Source: Alphaproteobacteria bacterium
GTDB taxonomy: Bacteria > Pseudomonadota > Alphaproteobacteria > Micavibrionales > SZUA-601
Length of the DNA: 9,554 nucleotides
Assembly: GCA_003250865.1 (NCBI GenBank)
Contig: QKJH01000024.1
Span: forward strand, 1-9,554
Reading direction: 5' to 3'
The position numbers and the translations under genes are program-made. Numbering within the stretch: position 1 is the first letter of the stretch; each line of letters begins with the position of its first letter. Positions 1 to 6,705 of this stretch are shown piece after piece. The notes beneath the pieces were generated by a model. That model did no database searches and was not told where the DNA came from. It saw only the letters and a list, made by a program, of their open reading frames with translations.

Positions 1-1
1 A

Positions 2-1330
2 AGAGAATCTTCGATTCTCGTATTGTTTGATGAAAATGCCCAAACGATTGGATTTTCTGTCAAGACCCCGTTGAGAAATTGTCCGGAGATACGGCGTGTT
101 GTTGAAGACGCTCCGGCAGATGACAACCAATGTTTTTTCGGTTCGGATTTGGGCGTTGATCCAAAATACCGTGAACAACGGTTAAGTTTTCTGATGGAGA
201 ACATGCAGGTCAGCCGGCTGTTTGTAAGCCATAGCCACGAGATAACCAGAACATCGGCATCAAATTATAAACGGATTGCCGGAAATTTGAAAAGCGGAAA
301 AAGAAGACTGCCATATACGGAGGAAGTAACCATGCCAAGAACAGACGGTTCCGTTCGTTCGGACAAACGTATTTATTTTGAGCGCTCACTTGAAAAATCT
401 GCCGATGCGGATTTCTATCTTGAAGGTGTTGTCATTGCACGCCCCGGTGGCAACGATACGGCAATTGTGTTTGATACGGTTCCCAGACAGGAACAAGGCG
501 ATTTATCCCGTATCATTCAGGAAAACTATCCCGGGGTTGAGCAGGTCATGTTTGTTGAGCAAAGGGACGGTAAGCCGTTCGGTCAAATGGCCGGTGGTGA
601 GTTTTGCGGTAATGCCACGCGCTCACTGGCCTATATTCTGGCCAAAGATGGTCTGCTCGCCAAAAATCTGGCGCAGCGGATCTCTGTATCCGGTTCGTCG
701 ATGCCTCTTGATGTTCTTGTAGCGGGGGGGAAATCACAATCTCAAATGCCTGTAAATCCGGATAAAGTACAGGTCTCTGATGTCCTTGAGGGTGTATCCA
801 TCGTGGCACTTGAAGGAATAAGCTTTCTGGTGTTTGAAGAGAATACGGACTATGCCCGTCAACTGAGTGAATGCACTACGGAAGAGGCCAAAAAAGAATA
901 TGTTATGAGCCTGCTTGTCGAATATGAACTTGATCAAAATCTGGCTTGCGGCGCTCTGGCTTTGTCACGCAAAGATGATAGGCTTTATATGGAACCGTAT
1001 GTCTATGTAAGGGATACGGGGACGCTTTACTATGAAACGGCTTGTGGGAGTGGCACAACGGCAGTCGGTCTGTTAGAAGCTGCTAGACGGCATGAGTCAT
1101 TAACAGGGCTTGAAATATACCAGCCGAGTGGAAAACCGATTTCCGTGAATGTTGATTATGATGGAAAACATTATCAACGGGCCTCTATCAATGGCCCGGT
1201 CGAAATCCTGTTTGATAAGTCAATGCCGTTGAATTATCCTGATAGTCAGGTATTTCAAGAAAACAACCATGTAAAGGTCAAAAAGAACAATGGTAGCAGT
1301 CAAGGATATATACCAGCTATTGCTGGATAA
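2..1330 (+). CDS. GNAT-like / DapF-like amino acid epimerase fusion protein, 5'-partial
   Basis: The reading frame is open to the left edge, so the gene very likely begins upstream; the first start-type codon inside is a TTG at 23 with no ribosome site. Numbering from that TTG, residues 1-125 resemble the second half of a GNAT acyltransferase: two strands, a GVDPKYR stretch leading into a helix, then a SASNYKRI helix and a final RIYFERSL strand. The first strand and helices would lie outside the window. Residues about 131-400 are a DapF-fold epimerase: GGND at 142-145, EFCGNATR with Cys195, and ETACGSG with Cys341. The cysteines are 146 residues apart, close to the 144 of E. coli DapF. Such enzymes invert an amino acid alpha-carbon using a two-cysteine, cofactor-free mechanism. 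The substrate is unknown; CntK histidine racemase is a possible relative. The 3' end overlaps the dipeptidase gene by 41 nt, suggesting coupled translation. Epimerase fold is confident; the GNAT call is moderate. Confidence 0.8.
   Translation, partial: RESSILVLFDENAQTIGFSVKTPLRNCPEIRRVVEDAPADDNQCFFGSDLGVDPKYREQRLSFLMENMQVSRLFVSHSHEITRTSASNYKRIAGNLKSGKRRLPYTEEVTMPRTDGSVRSDKRIYFERSLEKSADADFYLEGVVIARPGGNDTAIVFDTVPRQEQGDLSRIIQENYPGVEQVMFVEQRDGKPFGQMAGGEFCGNATRSLAYILAKDGLLAKNLAQRISVSGSSMPLDVLVAGGKSQSQMPVNPDKVQVSDVLEGVSIVALEGISFLVFEENTDYARQLSECTTEEAKKEYVMSLLVEYELDQNLACGALALSRKDDRLYMEPYVYVRDTGTLYYETACGSGTTAVGLLEAARRHESLTGLEIYQPSGKPISVNVDYDGKHYQRASINGPVEILFDKSMPLNYPDSQVFQENNHVKVKKNNGSSQGYIPAIAG
319..334 (+). 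promoter_or_regulatory. Strong internal ribosome binding site and possible second start at ATG 332
   Basis: GGAGGAAG at 319-326 lies 5 nt before an in-frame ATG at 332-334, close to ideal spacing. Initiation here would give a 332-residue epimerase without most of the GNAT-like region, but keeping about 27 residues more than the domain needs. It could mark the real start, a second start, or be a chance result of the codons for a Tyr-Thr-Glu-Glu-Val run. Confidence 0.45.
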
Positions 1331-1976
1331 AATACCAACCTATCGCGAGTTGGACAAAATCCCGGTGAACGAATGTGGTGAACCGCTGGTCGAATTGAAA
1401 TCGGACTTATCGATGCATGTTATCAATCTCGATCAGAATATGAGGCCCTATACCGGTGACAGGATTTTCGTTCGTAAACAGTTGAAAAAGATGTTGAGTG
1501 ATGTTGCCGAATACATTGCCCGGTATTACCCGACGCTTATGTTACAGGTTTATTACGGTTATAGACATCCGGAGATTCAAACGGCGCGGTATAAAGAGTT
1601 TTATTCAAGAATTGAGAATAATTCGGATATTTTGGATAAAGAGCAATATACACATACTTTCATTGCCCATCCGTCCGTGGCGGGGCATCCAACCGGAGGC
1701 GCAGTAGACGTAACACTTATTGATGAAGAAACAAAGCAGCCGATTGATATGGGAACAGAATTGAGAGAGTTTTCGGAGCACACGCTTACATTCTGTCCGT
1801 TTATTTCTAAACAGGCATGGCGTAATCGAAGTATTCTACGCACGGCTATGACGTCCAATAATTTCGCGCCCTATGATGGTGAATGGTGGCATTTCTCCTA
1901 TGGCGACAAAGAATGGGCGCATTTTTATAAAAAAGAGAATGCCATCTATGCAGAGATATTTTTTACAAAAAAATAA
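1290..1976 (+). CDS. M15-family D-alanyl-D-alanine dipeptidase (VanX/DdpX-like)
   Basis: This 228-residue protein is a zinc D,D-dipeptidase of peptidase family M15D. The visible marks are YGYR at 89-92 (the substrate arginine region of VanX), HPTGGAVD at 133-140 supplying zinc ligands His133 and Asp140, and EWWHF at 198-202 supplying the catalytic base Glu198 and ligand His201. Its length is about that of the family (roughly 190-230). There is no signal peptide, so it should act in the cytoplasm. Family members hydrolyse D-Ala-D-Ala in glycopeptide resistance (VanX) or dipeptide salvage (DdpX). No van ligase or vanS/vanR is in view, so resistance is not supported. The ATG at 1290 lies within the end of the preceding epimerase gene, with a weak AAAGG upstream; later starts would remove conserved-looking sequence. 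The overlap implies joint expression with the epimerase. The true substrate, possibly a dipeptide with a D-residue made by that enzyme, is inference. Confidence 0.88.
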   Translation: MVAVKDIYQLLLDKIPTYRELDKIPVNECGEPLVELKSDLSMHVINLDQNMRPYTGDRIFVRKQLKKMLSDVAEYIARYYPTLMLQVYYGYRHPEIQTARYKEFYSRIENNSDILDKEQYTHTFIAHPSVAGHPTGGAVDVTLIDEETKQPIDMGTELREFSEHTLTFCPFISKQAWRNRSILRTAMTSNNFAPYDGEWWHFSYGDKEWAHFYKKENAIYAEIFFTKK

Positions 1977-1980
1977 ATGG

Positions 1981-1989
1981 AAGGGGAAG
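1981..1989 (+). promoter_or_regulatory. Ribosome binding site deciding the start at 1995
   Basis: AAGGGGAAG lies 5 nt before ATG 1995. The earlier in-frame ATG at 1977 directly abuts the TAA stop of the dipeptidase gene and would have to use sequence inside that gene, which shows no clear ribosome site. The downstream start is preferred. Confidence 0.6.
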
Positions 1990-1994
1990 ATATA

Positions 1995-2744
1995 ATGAAA
2001 ACCATTACAATGAATGATATTGACTTTACCAAAGCAATTGAAGTCGTTCCTTCCCGCAATCCAGACACTGATATTCGCTTTATTATTCCGGTTCCAAATT
2101 ATTTGCAAAACCATGCTGGAGATGAGCTGGTTAAAAAATATTGGTTCATAACGCAATACCAAAAAAATGAACAAACGATTGAAATGCGGTTGAAATTTAA
2201 GAATTTCAGTGACAACTGCATGCAGGGGGTGCGCATTAACGGTGAGGGTGCCATTGTGTTTATGGGGAAGGATTTGAGTACCTACAGGCATATCATGGAA
2301 GATTTACAGGAAAATTATGATGATATTGCAAACATAACACTGGAAGACGTGTCCAAGATTTTAACAAAAACAAGAGTCATCTATGGCATAACCGACCGGT
2401 ACAATAAAAAGCAGGGCGAGATACTTGATACCATGGACAATATCAACGAGCTTCATTCCGATATTCCCTGCTTTGGGGGGTTTTATTATAAAAAGAACGT
2501 ATCGACAGCCGTATATGTGCGAGGTAAAGGGCAATTTCTAGATGGTCCGACGCTGACACCCCAACAATTTGAGGATGGTGCGTTTATTGTATTTTCCAAT
2601 ACTTCCCGCAAAGATCTCATAGAGCGTTTCAATGGATCGAAAAATGAAATTTCCGGTAAAGTCGTGCAAAGGGATGTTTTTTTGAAAACACGTGCCACTC
2701 TCCACTCGGATACAATTAATATTGAACTTATCCCCTTTATTTAA
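1995..2744 (+). CDS. Conserved-looking protein of unknown function in the epimerase/dipeptidase operon
   Basis: I do not recognise this protein. From ATG 1995 it has 249 residues, with no signal peptide, no membrane segment and no metal-binding motif I can name. It looks like a soluble mixed alpha/beta protein. Features that could help a search are an IRFIIPVPNYLQNH stretch near residues 27-40, an acidic helical middle section containing YDDIANITLEDV, and a C-terminal part with GKGQFLDGPTLT and DGAFIVFSNTSRKDL. It sits 18 nt after the dipeptidase stop and 35 nt before the M14 deacylase start, so it is almost certainly co-transcribed and probably works on the same substrate. A new enzyme, a binding protein or a partner subunit are all possible; the sequence does not decide between them. 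It is real by its ribosome site, spacing and full-length open frame. Confidence 0.75.
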   Translation: MKTITMNDIDFTKAIEVVPSRNPDTDIRFIIPVPNYLQNHAGDELVKKYWFITQYQKNEQTIEMRLKFKNFSDNCMQGVRINGEGAIVFMGKDLSTYRHIMEDLQENYDDIANITLEDVSKILTKTRVIYGITDRYNKKQGEILDTMDNINELHSDIPCFGGFYYKKNVSTAVYVRGKGQFLDGPTLTPQQFEDGAFIVFSNTSRKDLIERFNGSKNEISGKVVQRDVFLKTRATLHSDTINIELIPFI

Positions 2745-2779
2745 TATCGTCTTACTGCATGAGTGGTAAGGTATAAGCG

Positions 2780-3655
2780 ATGAAAATCTCCAGACAGAAG
2801 CATGATTTTGACATTGAATCCATTACCGTGGATTCGCAAAATCCGGGGACGCATTTGCTGATTCTGGGAGTGGTGCATGGCAATGAACCGTGCGGTTTAT
2901 TGGCTGCGGAGAAAATTATTTCCGAATGTGAGAAAGGTGAGCGCCAATTAAAAAACGGCAAAATAACATTCGTGCCGGTATGCAATCCACGTGCTTTTGC
3001 ACGCAATGTCCGCGAAACCGATGAAAATCTCAACCGTGTGTTTTATAAAGAGCCGCGTTCAAACAGTTACGAGGCAAAAATTGCGCCGGTTTTGTGCAGT
3101 ATTATTGAGAAATGTGATGTCGTGTTGGATATTCATTCCTATCGTGCACAAACACCACCCTTTGTGATGAATGACTATGCTAATAATACAACAAATGCAT
3201 GGGTCGAAGCGTTGTCTTTGCACAATGTTATCATCGGTTGGACAGACCTTTATCCAGAGGGTGGCGGAACACTGGATTACGCGGATGAATGCGGTCAGTT
3301 CGGTTTATGTATTGAATGCGGCCAGCACACCGATGAAACAGTTGTGCAAACCGCCTATACCATGATGGATGAAACGATAGCTTTCTGGAAGATTGGCGAA
3401 AAGCTGACGGACGAGCCTAAGCAGAGGCCACTTGATATCGGGCTGATGGTAAAACTGATTCATCGGCCTGATGAAACAGCACAGCTGATTGACGGTATGC
3501 ACAATTTTATGCCGTTTGACGTGGGGGATGTGTTGTATACATCTGAAAAAGAAAACTTTTGTGCGCCGTTCAATGGGTTTATCGTGATGCCCAAACCCGG
3601 TGCTGCGGTTGGTAAGGAATGGTTCTATTTGGCGCGTAAAATGCGGGATATCTAG
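2780..3655 (+). CDS. M14-family zinc deacylase, succinylglutamate desuccinylase/aspartoacylase-like
   Basis: This 291-residue protein belongs to the AstE/AspA branch of the M14 metallo-carboxypeptidase family. HGNE at 33-36 gives zinc ligands His33 and Glu36, DIHS at 117-120 gives the third ligand His119, NPRAF at 69-73 and DENLNRVF at 81-88 match the family substrate-binding Asn-Pro-Arg and LNR motifs, and IECG at 178-181 gives the likely catalytic Glu179. A C-terminal beta-rich region with CAPFNGFIVMPKPG is also typical of the family. These enzymes remove an acyl group from the alpha-amine of an amino acid, such as succinylglutamate or acetylaspartate. No arginine-degradation (ast) genes are beside it, so the substrate is probably not succinylglutamate. 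It ends the plus-strand operon; a TAAGG at 2767-2771 precedes the ATG by 8 nt. Its TAG stop overlaps the stop of the opposite gene. Confidence 0.88.
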   Translation: MKISRQKHDFDIESITVDSQNPGTHLLILGVVHGNEPCGLLAAEKIISECEKGERQLKNGKITFVPVCNPRAFARNVRETDENLNRVFYKEPRSNSYEAKIAPVLCSIIEKCDVVLDIHSYRAQTPPFVMNDYANNTTNAWVEALSLHNVIIGWTDLYPEGGGTLDYADECGQFGLCIECGQHTDETVVQTAYTMMDETIAFWKIGEKLTDEPKQRPLDIGLMVKLIHRPDETAQLIDGMHNFMPFDVGDVLYTSEKENFCAPFNGFIVMPKPGAAVGKEWFYLARKMRDI

Positions 3656-4734
3656 TTTTCCGTAGAGATGGAAATAATCCACGATTCCCCTGGTTTCAGT
3701 GCTTTGAAGATATCAGGAGCGATAGTATGTTTCTCAATGGCCTGTTGTAATTGTATGAGAGGATCATCCACGGCTTCATCTGTTAATTGTACGGTTCCAA
3801 AATGAATGCCGATTGCTTTATTTGCGTTTAATCCCAGCATGGCCTGTACGGCTTCATCCGGATTCATATGAGAGTATGCCATAAACCATCGTGGGTCGTA
3901 GGCTCCGATAGGAAGGAGGGCTGCAGTAAATTCATTGAATTTATCACGGGCATCCGTGAATTGTGACCCGTCACCATAGCCTGTATCGCCGCCAAAATAA
4001 ATGTTTCCGGCTGTTTTTGTTGCAATAACATAGGCTCCCCATAGGGATTTGTTGCGGTCGTACGGTGTGCGTGACGACCAGTGCTGAGTGCGTATAAAAT
4101 GGACAGCGATATCTGTTGAAAGTTCGATTTTGTTATTCCAGTCTAAAGGAGTTACTTGAATGGATTTATCATTGCGCCCAATGACAATATCATCACCCAG
4201 CGGGACAAAGATTTGGGGCTTATCTCGGTGCCATAACCGCTTTATCGTTGGTATATCCAAATGATCATAGTGGTTGTGGCTAACAATAACGGCATCGATT
4301 TTGGGTAAATTATCAAATGCTACCCCCGGGTCATGGATGCGTTTTGGGCCTGCCCATTGTACAGGGGAGGCGCGGTAGGAATAAAGCGGATCGGTCAAGA
4401 TATTCACGCCGTCAGCCTGAATCAGAGTGGTAGCATGATTGATAAAAGTAATACGAACTTTTCCGGGTTCATCAAAGCGTGCAGGTGGTGGCGGAAAAAT
4501 TTCAATTTCACGCCATTCAGGGAATGCAATCCGGTTTTTCTTCGATTCCTTACGCCATTTACGAATATCAGACGAAGCAATATCGCGGGCGATGGGATTA
4601 AAGAAACGGCTGCCATCAAAATGGTTGGAAACAGGGATATTGACGCGGTCATTTGACAGGTAAAAAACATACCCGTATGCAATACCAACAAAAGAAATAA
4701 TGCATATAAGAAGTATCATAAGTTTTTTCGTCAC
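3652..4734 (-). CDS. Membrane-anchored metallo-beta-lactamase-fold hydrolase (NAPE-PLD-like, COG2220)
   Basis: From GTG 4734 this is a 360-residue protein with one N-terminal hydrophobic segment (about residues 5-25, signal anchor or uncleaved signal), placing the catalytic domain outside the cytoplasmic membrane. The zinc site is complete: HNHYDH at 153-158, His218 in TQHWSSR, Asp250 in GGDTGY, and His311 in GIHFGT. HYDHLD, QHWS, GDTGY and a closing HxGT are the hallmarks of the family containing N-acyl-phosphatidylethanolamine phospholipase D and bacterial RomA-like proteins. A phosphodiesterase acting on a lipid or envelope compound is plausible, but the substrate is not shown. A TTG at 4749 is also in frame; I prefer GTG 4734 because GGTGGG at 4742-4747 lies 7 nt before it. 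That ribosome site lies at the end of the permease gene, so the two are probably translated together. Confidence 0.85.
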   Translation of the reverse strand: MTKKLMILLICIISFVGIAYGYVFYLSNDRVNIPVSNHFDGSRFFNPIARDIASSDIRKWRKESKKNRIAFPEWREIEIFPPPPARFDEPGKVRITFINHATTLIQADGVNILTDPLYSYRASPVQWAGPKRIHDPGVAFDNLPKIDAVIVSHNHYDHLDIPTIKRLWHRDKPQIFVPLGDDIVIGRNDKSIQVTPLDWNNKIELSTDIAVHFIRTQHWSSRTPYDRNKSLWGAYVIATKTAGNIYFGGDTGYGDGSQFTDARDKFNEFTAALLPIGAYDPRWFMAYSHMNPDEAVQAMLGLNANKAIGIHFGTVQLTDEAVDDPLIQLQQAIEKHTIAPDIFKALKPGESWIISISTEN

Positions 4735-4738
4735 GTTA

Positions 4739-5803
4739 TTACCCACCAAAATGATTAAGAAAATAACCGATAATCAGAATTTGTGGGGTGGTAACCAGTG
4801 GCAGGAAAAGGGCGATTTTCCAGCTGTATGTTGTTTCTTTTAACCCCATGATTTCGGTATAGTCTGTGGCTACGCCTGTCATCAGGAATGTGAAAGCATT
4901 CCCCGGCGCGTGGGCACGGGTTAGAATATCGGCAGCGATGGGGGAACCGCCCTCGGAACACACTTCGAGTATTGTTGCAAATACCAGTGTAACAACTAAT
5001 CCCAGTGCAGAGGGGCCAAAGTAGTCCTGAAACATCTCCGGGTTTAGGGCTGTGCGCAAAAAAGCAGCCAGTATCGCGCCGGCTAATATCCAACGGATAA
5101 TCATTCGCGACTCTTTCAGGCCGTTTACCGCCATGTCTTTAAAAAACGGTAGATTGAATTTTGTTGCAGCCAGACCTTTCTTGGCCTCGATGAAAAAATG
5201 GAAATCGGCCGGTAAATCTTTTTCGGCAGGGTTAGCGGGGAGAATACCTTTTTTTACCAGCCTTTCGAATATCAAGCCGGAAGCAATAGCAATAATGGCA
5301 GAAAGTATGATAAATGTAATTGTCCAAAAAGGCCCAATCAAGGCAATCAGAATAATAGTCAGGGACAGTGAGTTCCACGGCGATGCAATCAAAAAGGCCA
5401 TAATTTGTCCCAATGATGCTCCGCGTTTGTAGAGTTGCATTCCGACAAGCAAAATGCCGTGCGAACACAAATCAAGCAATAATCCTGCAGCGGTTGCACG
5501 TAAGATACCGTTTAAACCGCCTCCTTTTCCCAAAATGGCTGTGACGAAGTTACGGGGTACACGGGAAAGTAGCCCAACAAAGATTATGCCTATAACCAAC
5601 CCCCAGCTCATCTGGTTGACCAAATCAACCACACCACCGGTAAATTTTTCGGGGACAAAATCTTGTTGGATTGGCAGATAATGCAGCAGATACGATACAA
5701 CAACAATCACACTGGAGACAATCATTAACCAGTCGCGGGATTTTCGATGGCCAGAATGGTGGTGGGATGTATCATCTGATGGAGAATGGCAACAACCGGA
5801 CAT
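4739..5803 (-). CDS. Permease of the ArsP_1 / UPF0718 family (COG0701)
   Basis: This is a 354-residue polytopic membrane protein with about eight to ten hydrophobic segments (first near residues 25-44, last near 329-349). It shows the two-fold layout of COG0701 permeases: a first LDLCSHG motif (Cys113) followed by GASLGQIMAFLIASPWNS, and a second LEVCSEG motif (Cys282) followed by APGNAFTFLMTGVATDYTEI. Relatives export organoarsenicals (ArsP) or are linked to copper/zinc tolerance; the substrate here is not established. The cytosolic N-terminus begins MSGCCH and continues with a His-rich stretch (HHH at 14-16, His19), suggesting metal contact. I place the start at ATG 5803: an in-frame start at 5917 would add 38 atypical residues, overlap the prepilin gene and put the likely promoter inside the coding region. 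The gene leads a two-gene unit with the metallo-hydrolase. Confidence 0.82.
   Translation of the reverse strand: MSGCCHSPSDDTSHHHSGHRKSRDWLMIVSSVIVVVSYLLHYLPIQQDFVPEKFTGGVVDLVNQMSWGLVIGIIFVGLLSRVPRNFVTAILGKGGGLNGILRATAAGLLLDLCSHGILLVGMQLYKRGASLGQIMAFLIASPWNSLSLTIILIALIGPFWTITFIILSAIIAIASGLIFERLVKKGILPANPAEKDLPADFHFFIEAKKGLAATKFNLPFFKDMAVNGLKESRMIIRWILAGAILAAFLRTALNPEMFQDYFGPSALGLVVTLVFATILEVCSEGGSPIAADILTRAHAPGNAFTFLMTGVATDYTEIMGLKETTYSWKIALFLPLVTTPQILIIGYFLNHFGG
4742..4747 (-). promoter_or_regulatory. Ribosome binding site at the permease stop codon
   Basis: On the minus strand GGTGGG forms the last two glycine codons of the permease, directly before its TAA stop (4741-4739). It lies 7 nt before the GTG start of the metallo-hydrolase at 4734. 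Ribosomes ending the permease would be well placed to restart. Confidence 0.5.
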
Positions 5804-5837
5804 TATAATAAACCAACCTTTTTCTTTATGCGCTTGT

Positions 5838-5865
5838 CCTATAAAGGTAGTACTTATTGCTTCAA
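5838..5865 (-). promoter_or_regulatory. Possible sigma70-type promoter for the permease/hydrolase unit
   Basis: On the minus strand TTGAAG (5865-5860) and TATAGG (5843-5838) are separated by 16 nt. Each matches four of six consensus bases. The start of transcription would fall near 5831, about 28 nt before ATG 5803, which fits the shorter permease start. Prediction only. Confidence 0.35.
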
Positions 5866-5906
5866 AAACAAGCATCAGCAGGAGACGCGGCAACAAGAAT
5901 TTCTGT

Positions 5907-6671
5907 TTATTTCCCAAATAGGCGGAAAGACATCATACAATCTTTGCTGTTGCTTTGGGCGTCATATTCGTTCTCACATCCCGGTCCTGTCGGGTTCCCG
6001 TAAACATAGGAACGGACATAACCGGAATTGGGTTTGGCATCATCTAGCGTTTTGTCGATAATAAGAGCTTCGTGTGGGGAGACGGGCATATTACCGGGGT
6101 GGTCAACTGCGCCGACACCAGAATTTTCAACATTCGATGCTGTCAAACTGCCGTGAAGACGCAGATGCAAACCATCTGGGCTGGCCTGGAATCCGGTTGT
6201 TGAGCCGGATTGCATGGCGTGAACAACCGTATAACCGCCTGCTGTGGCAGCGGAAGGGTGGCTTTCACCCCAGGCTATAACGCCACTGTTGGTAACCCCC
6301 GAAATAAAGTCGGATAGTAAAAGATGTGCCCAATACTGTGTATTTTCGGTTGTAACAGCCTGCTGTCCGCCAACCCAGATGGATACTGGCGTACCGACAA
6401 TGTTATTGCCGTTGCCGTTGTAGCAGTTGTTTGTTCCGATACAGTTTGGTATACGGCTTTGTGCCATGACCATATCGCCGGGGATAGCATTGTATTTATC
6501 CCAGAACCCGGCCGAAGCAGCATTAAAAGATTGGACTTGCTTGATAATATTCTTGATACGGGCATTCTGCATCATTTGCTGCCCTTTTAAAACGCCGCCA
6601 ATTAAAAGCCCGATAATCATCATAACGATTGCAAGCTCAACGAGGGTGAAGCCGTTTCTTGTGTTATTCAT
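5907..6671 (-). CDS. Type IV pilin-like prepilin (class III signal / N-methylation motif)
   Basis: This 254-residue protein has a classic prepilin leader: MNNTRNG followed by FTLVELAIV, giving cleavage by prepilin peptidase between Gly7 and Phe8, with the required Glu at +5 (Glu12). A 20-residue hydrophobic helix follows, then a long amphipathic region and a Gly/Asn/Ser-rich globular domain. YNAIPGDM at 60-67 is a motif I associate with pilin-like proteins of this type. Two cysteine pairs, Cys77/Cys83 and Cys232/Cys245, could form disulfides, the second resembling the C-terminal disulfide loop of type IV pilins. It would sit in the inner membrane or in a pilus or pseudopilus fibre. No assembly ATPase, platform protein, secretin or peptidase gene is nearby, so it must depend on machinery encoded elsewhere. 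It has its own promoter. Whether it is a major pilin, minor pilin or pseudopilin cannot be told. Confidence 0.88.
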   Translation of the reverse strand: MNNTRNGFTLVELAIVMMIIGLLIGGVLKGQQMMQNARIKNIIKQVQSFNAASAGFWDKYNAIPGDMVMAQSRIPNCIGTNNCYNGNGNNIVGTPVSIWVGGQQAVTTENTQYWAHLLLSDFISGVTNSGVIAWGESHPSAATAGGYTVVHAMQSGSTTGFQASPDGLHLRLHGSLTASNVENSGVGAVDHPGNMPVSPHEALIIDKTLDDAKPNSGYVRSYVYGNPTGPGCENEYDAQSNSKDCMMSFRLFGK

Positions 6672-6705
6672 GTCCGTTAATCCAATGGTTGGTTCTGTTA
6701 GAAAA

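Noticed and set aside
2751..2770. Short hairpin CTTAC...GTAAG between the unknown gene and the M14 gene
   Set aside because: Only five base pairs with a ten-base loop and no T run, so neither a terminator nor a convincing regulator.
2..3655. Staphylopine-type metallophore cluster, because of the CntK-like epimerase
   Set aside because: No nicotianamine-synthase-like (CntL) or opine dehydrogenase (CntM) gene is visible, and the neighbours are peptidases.
4333..4656. Plus-strand open frame opposite the hydrolase
   Set aside because: It is antisense to a gene with a complete catalytic motif set and has no recognisable domain or ribosome site.
3652..4749. Hydrolase start at TTG 4749
   Set aside because: GGTGGG stands at proper distance before GTG 4734 and no ribosome site precedes the TTG.
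4739..5917. Longer permease start at 5917
   Set aside because: The 38 added residues do not look like the family, overlap the prepilin gene and would place the likely promoter within coding sequence; ATG 5803 starts the MSGCCH form.
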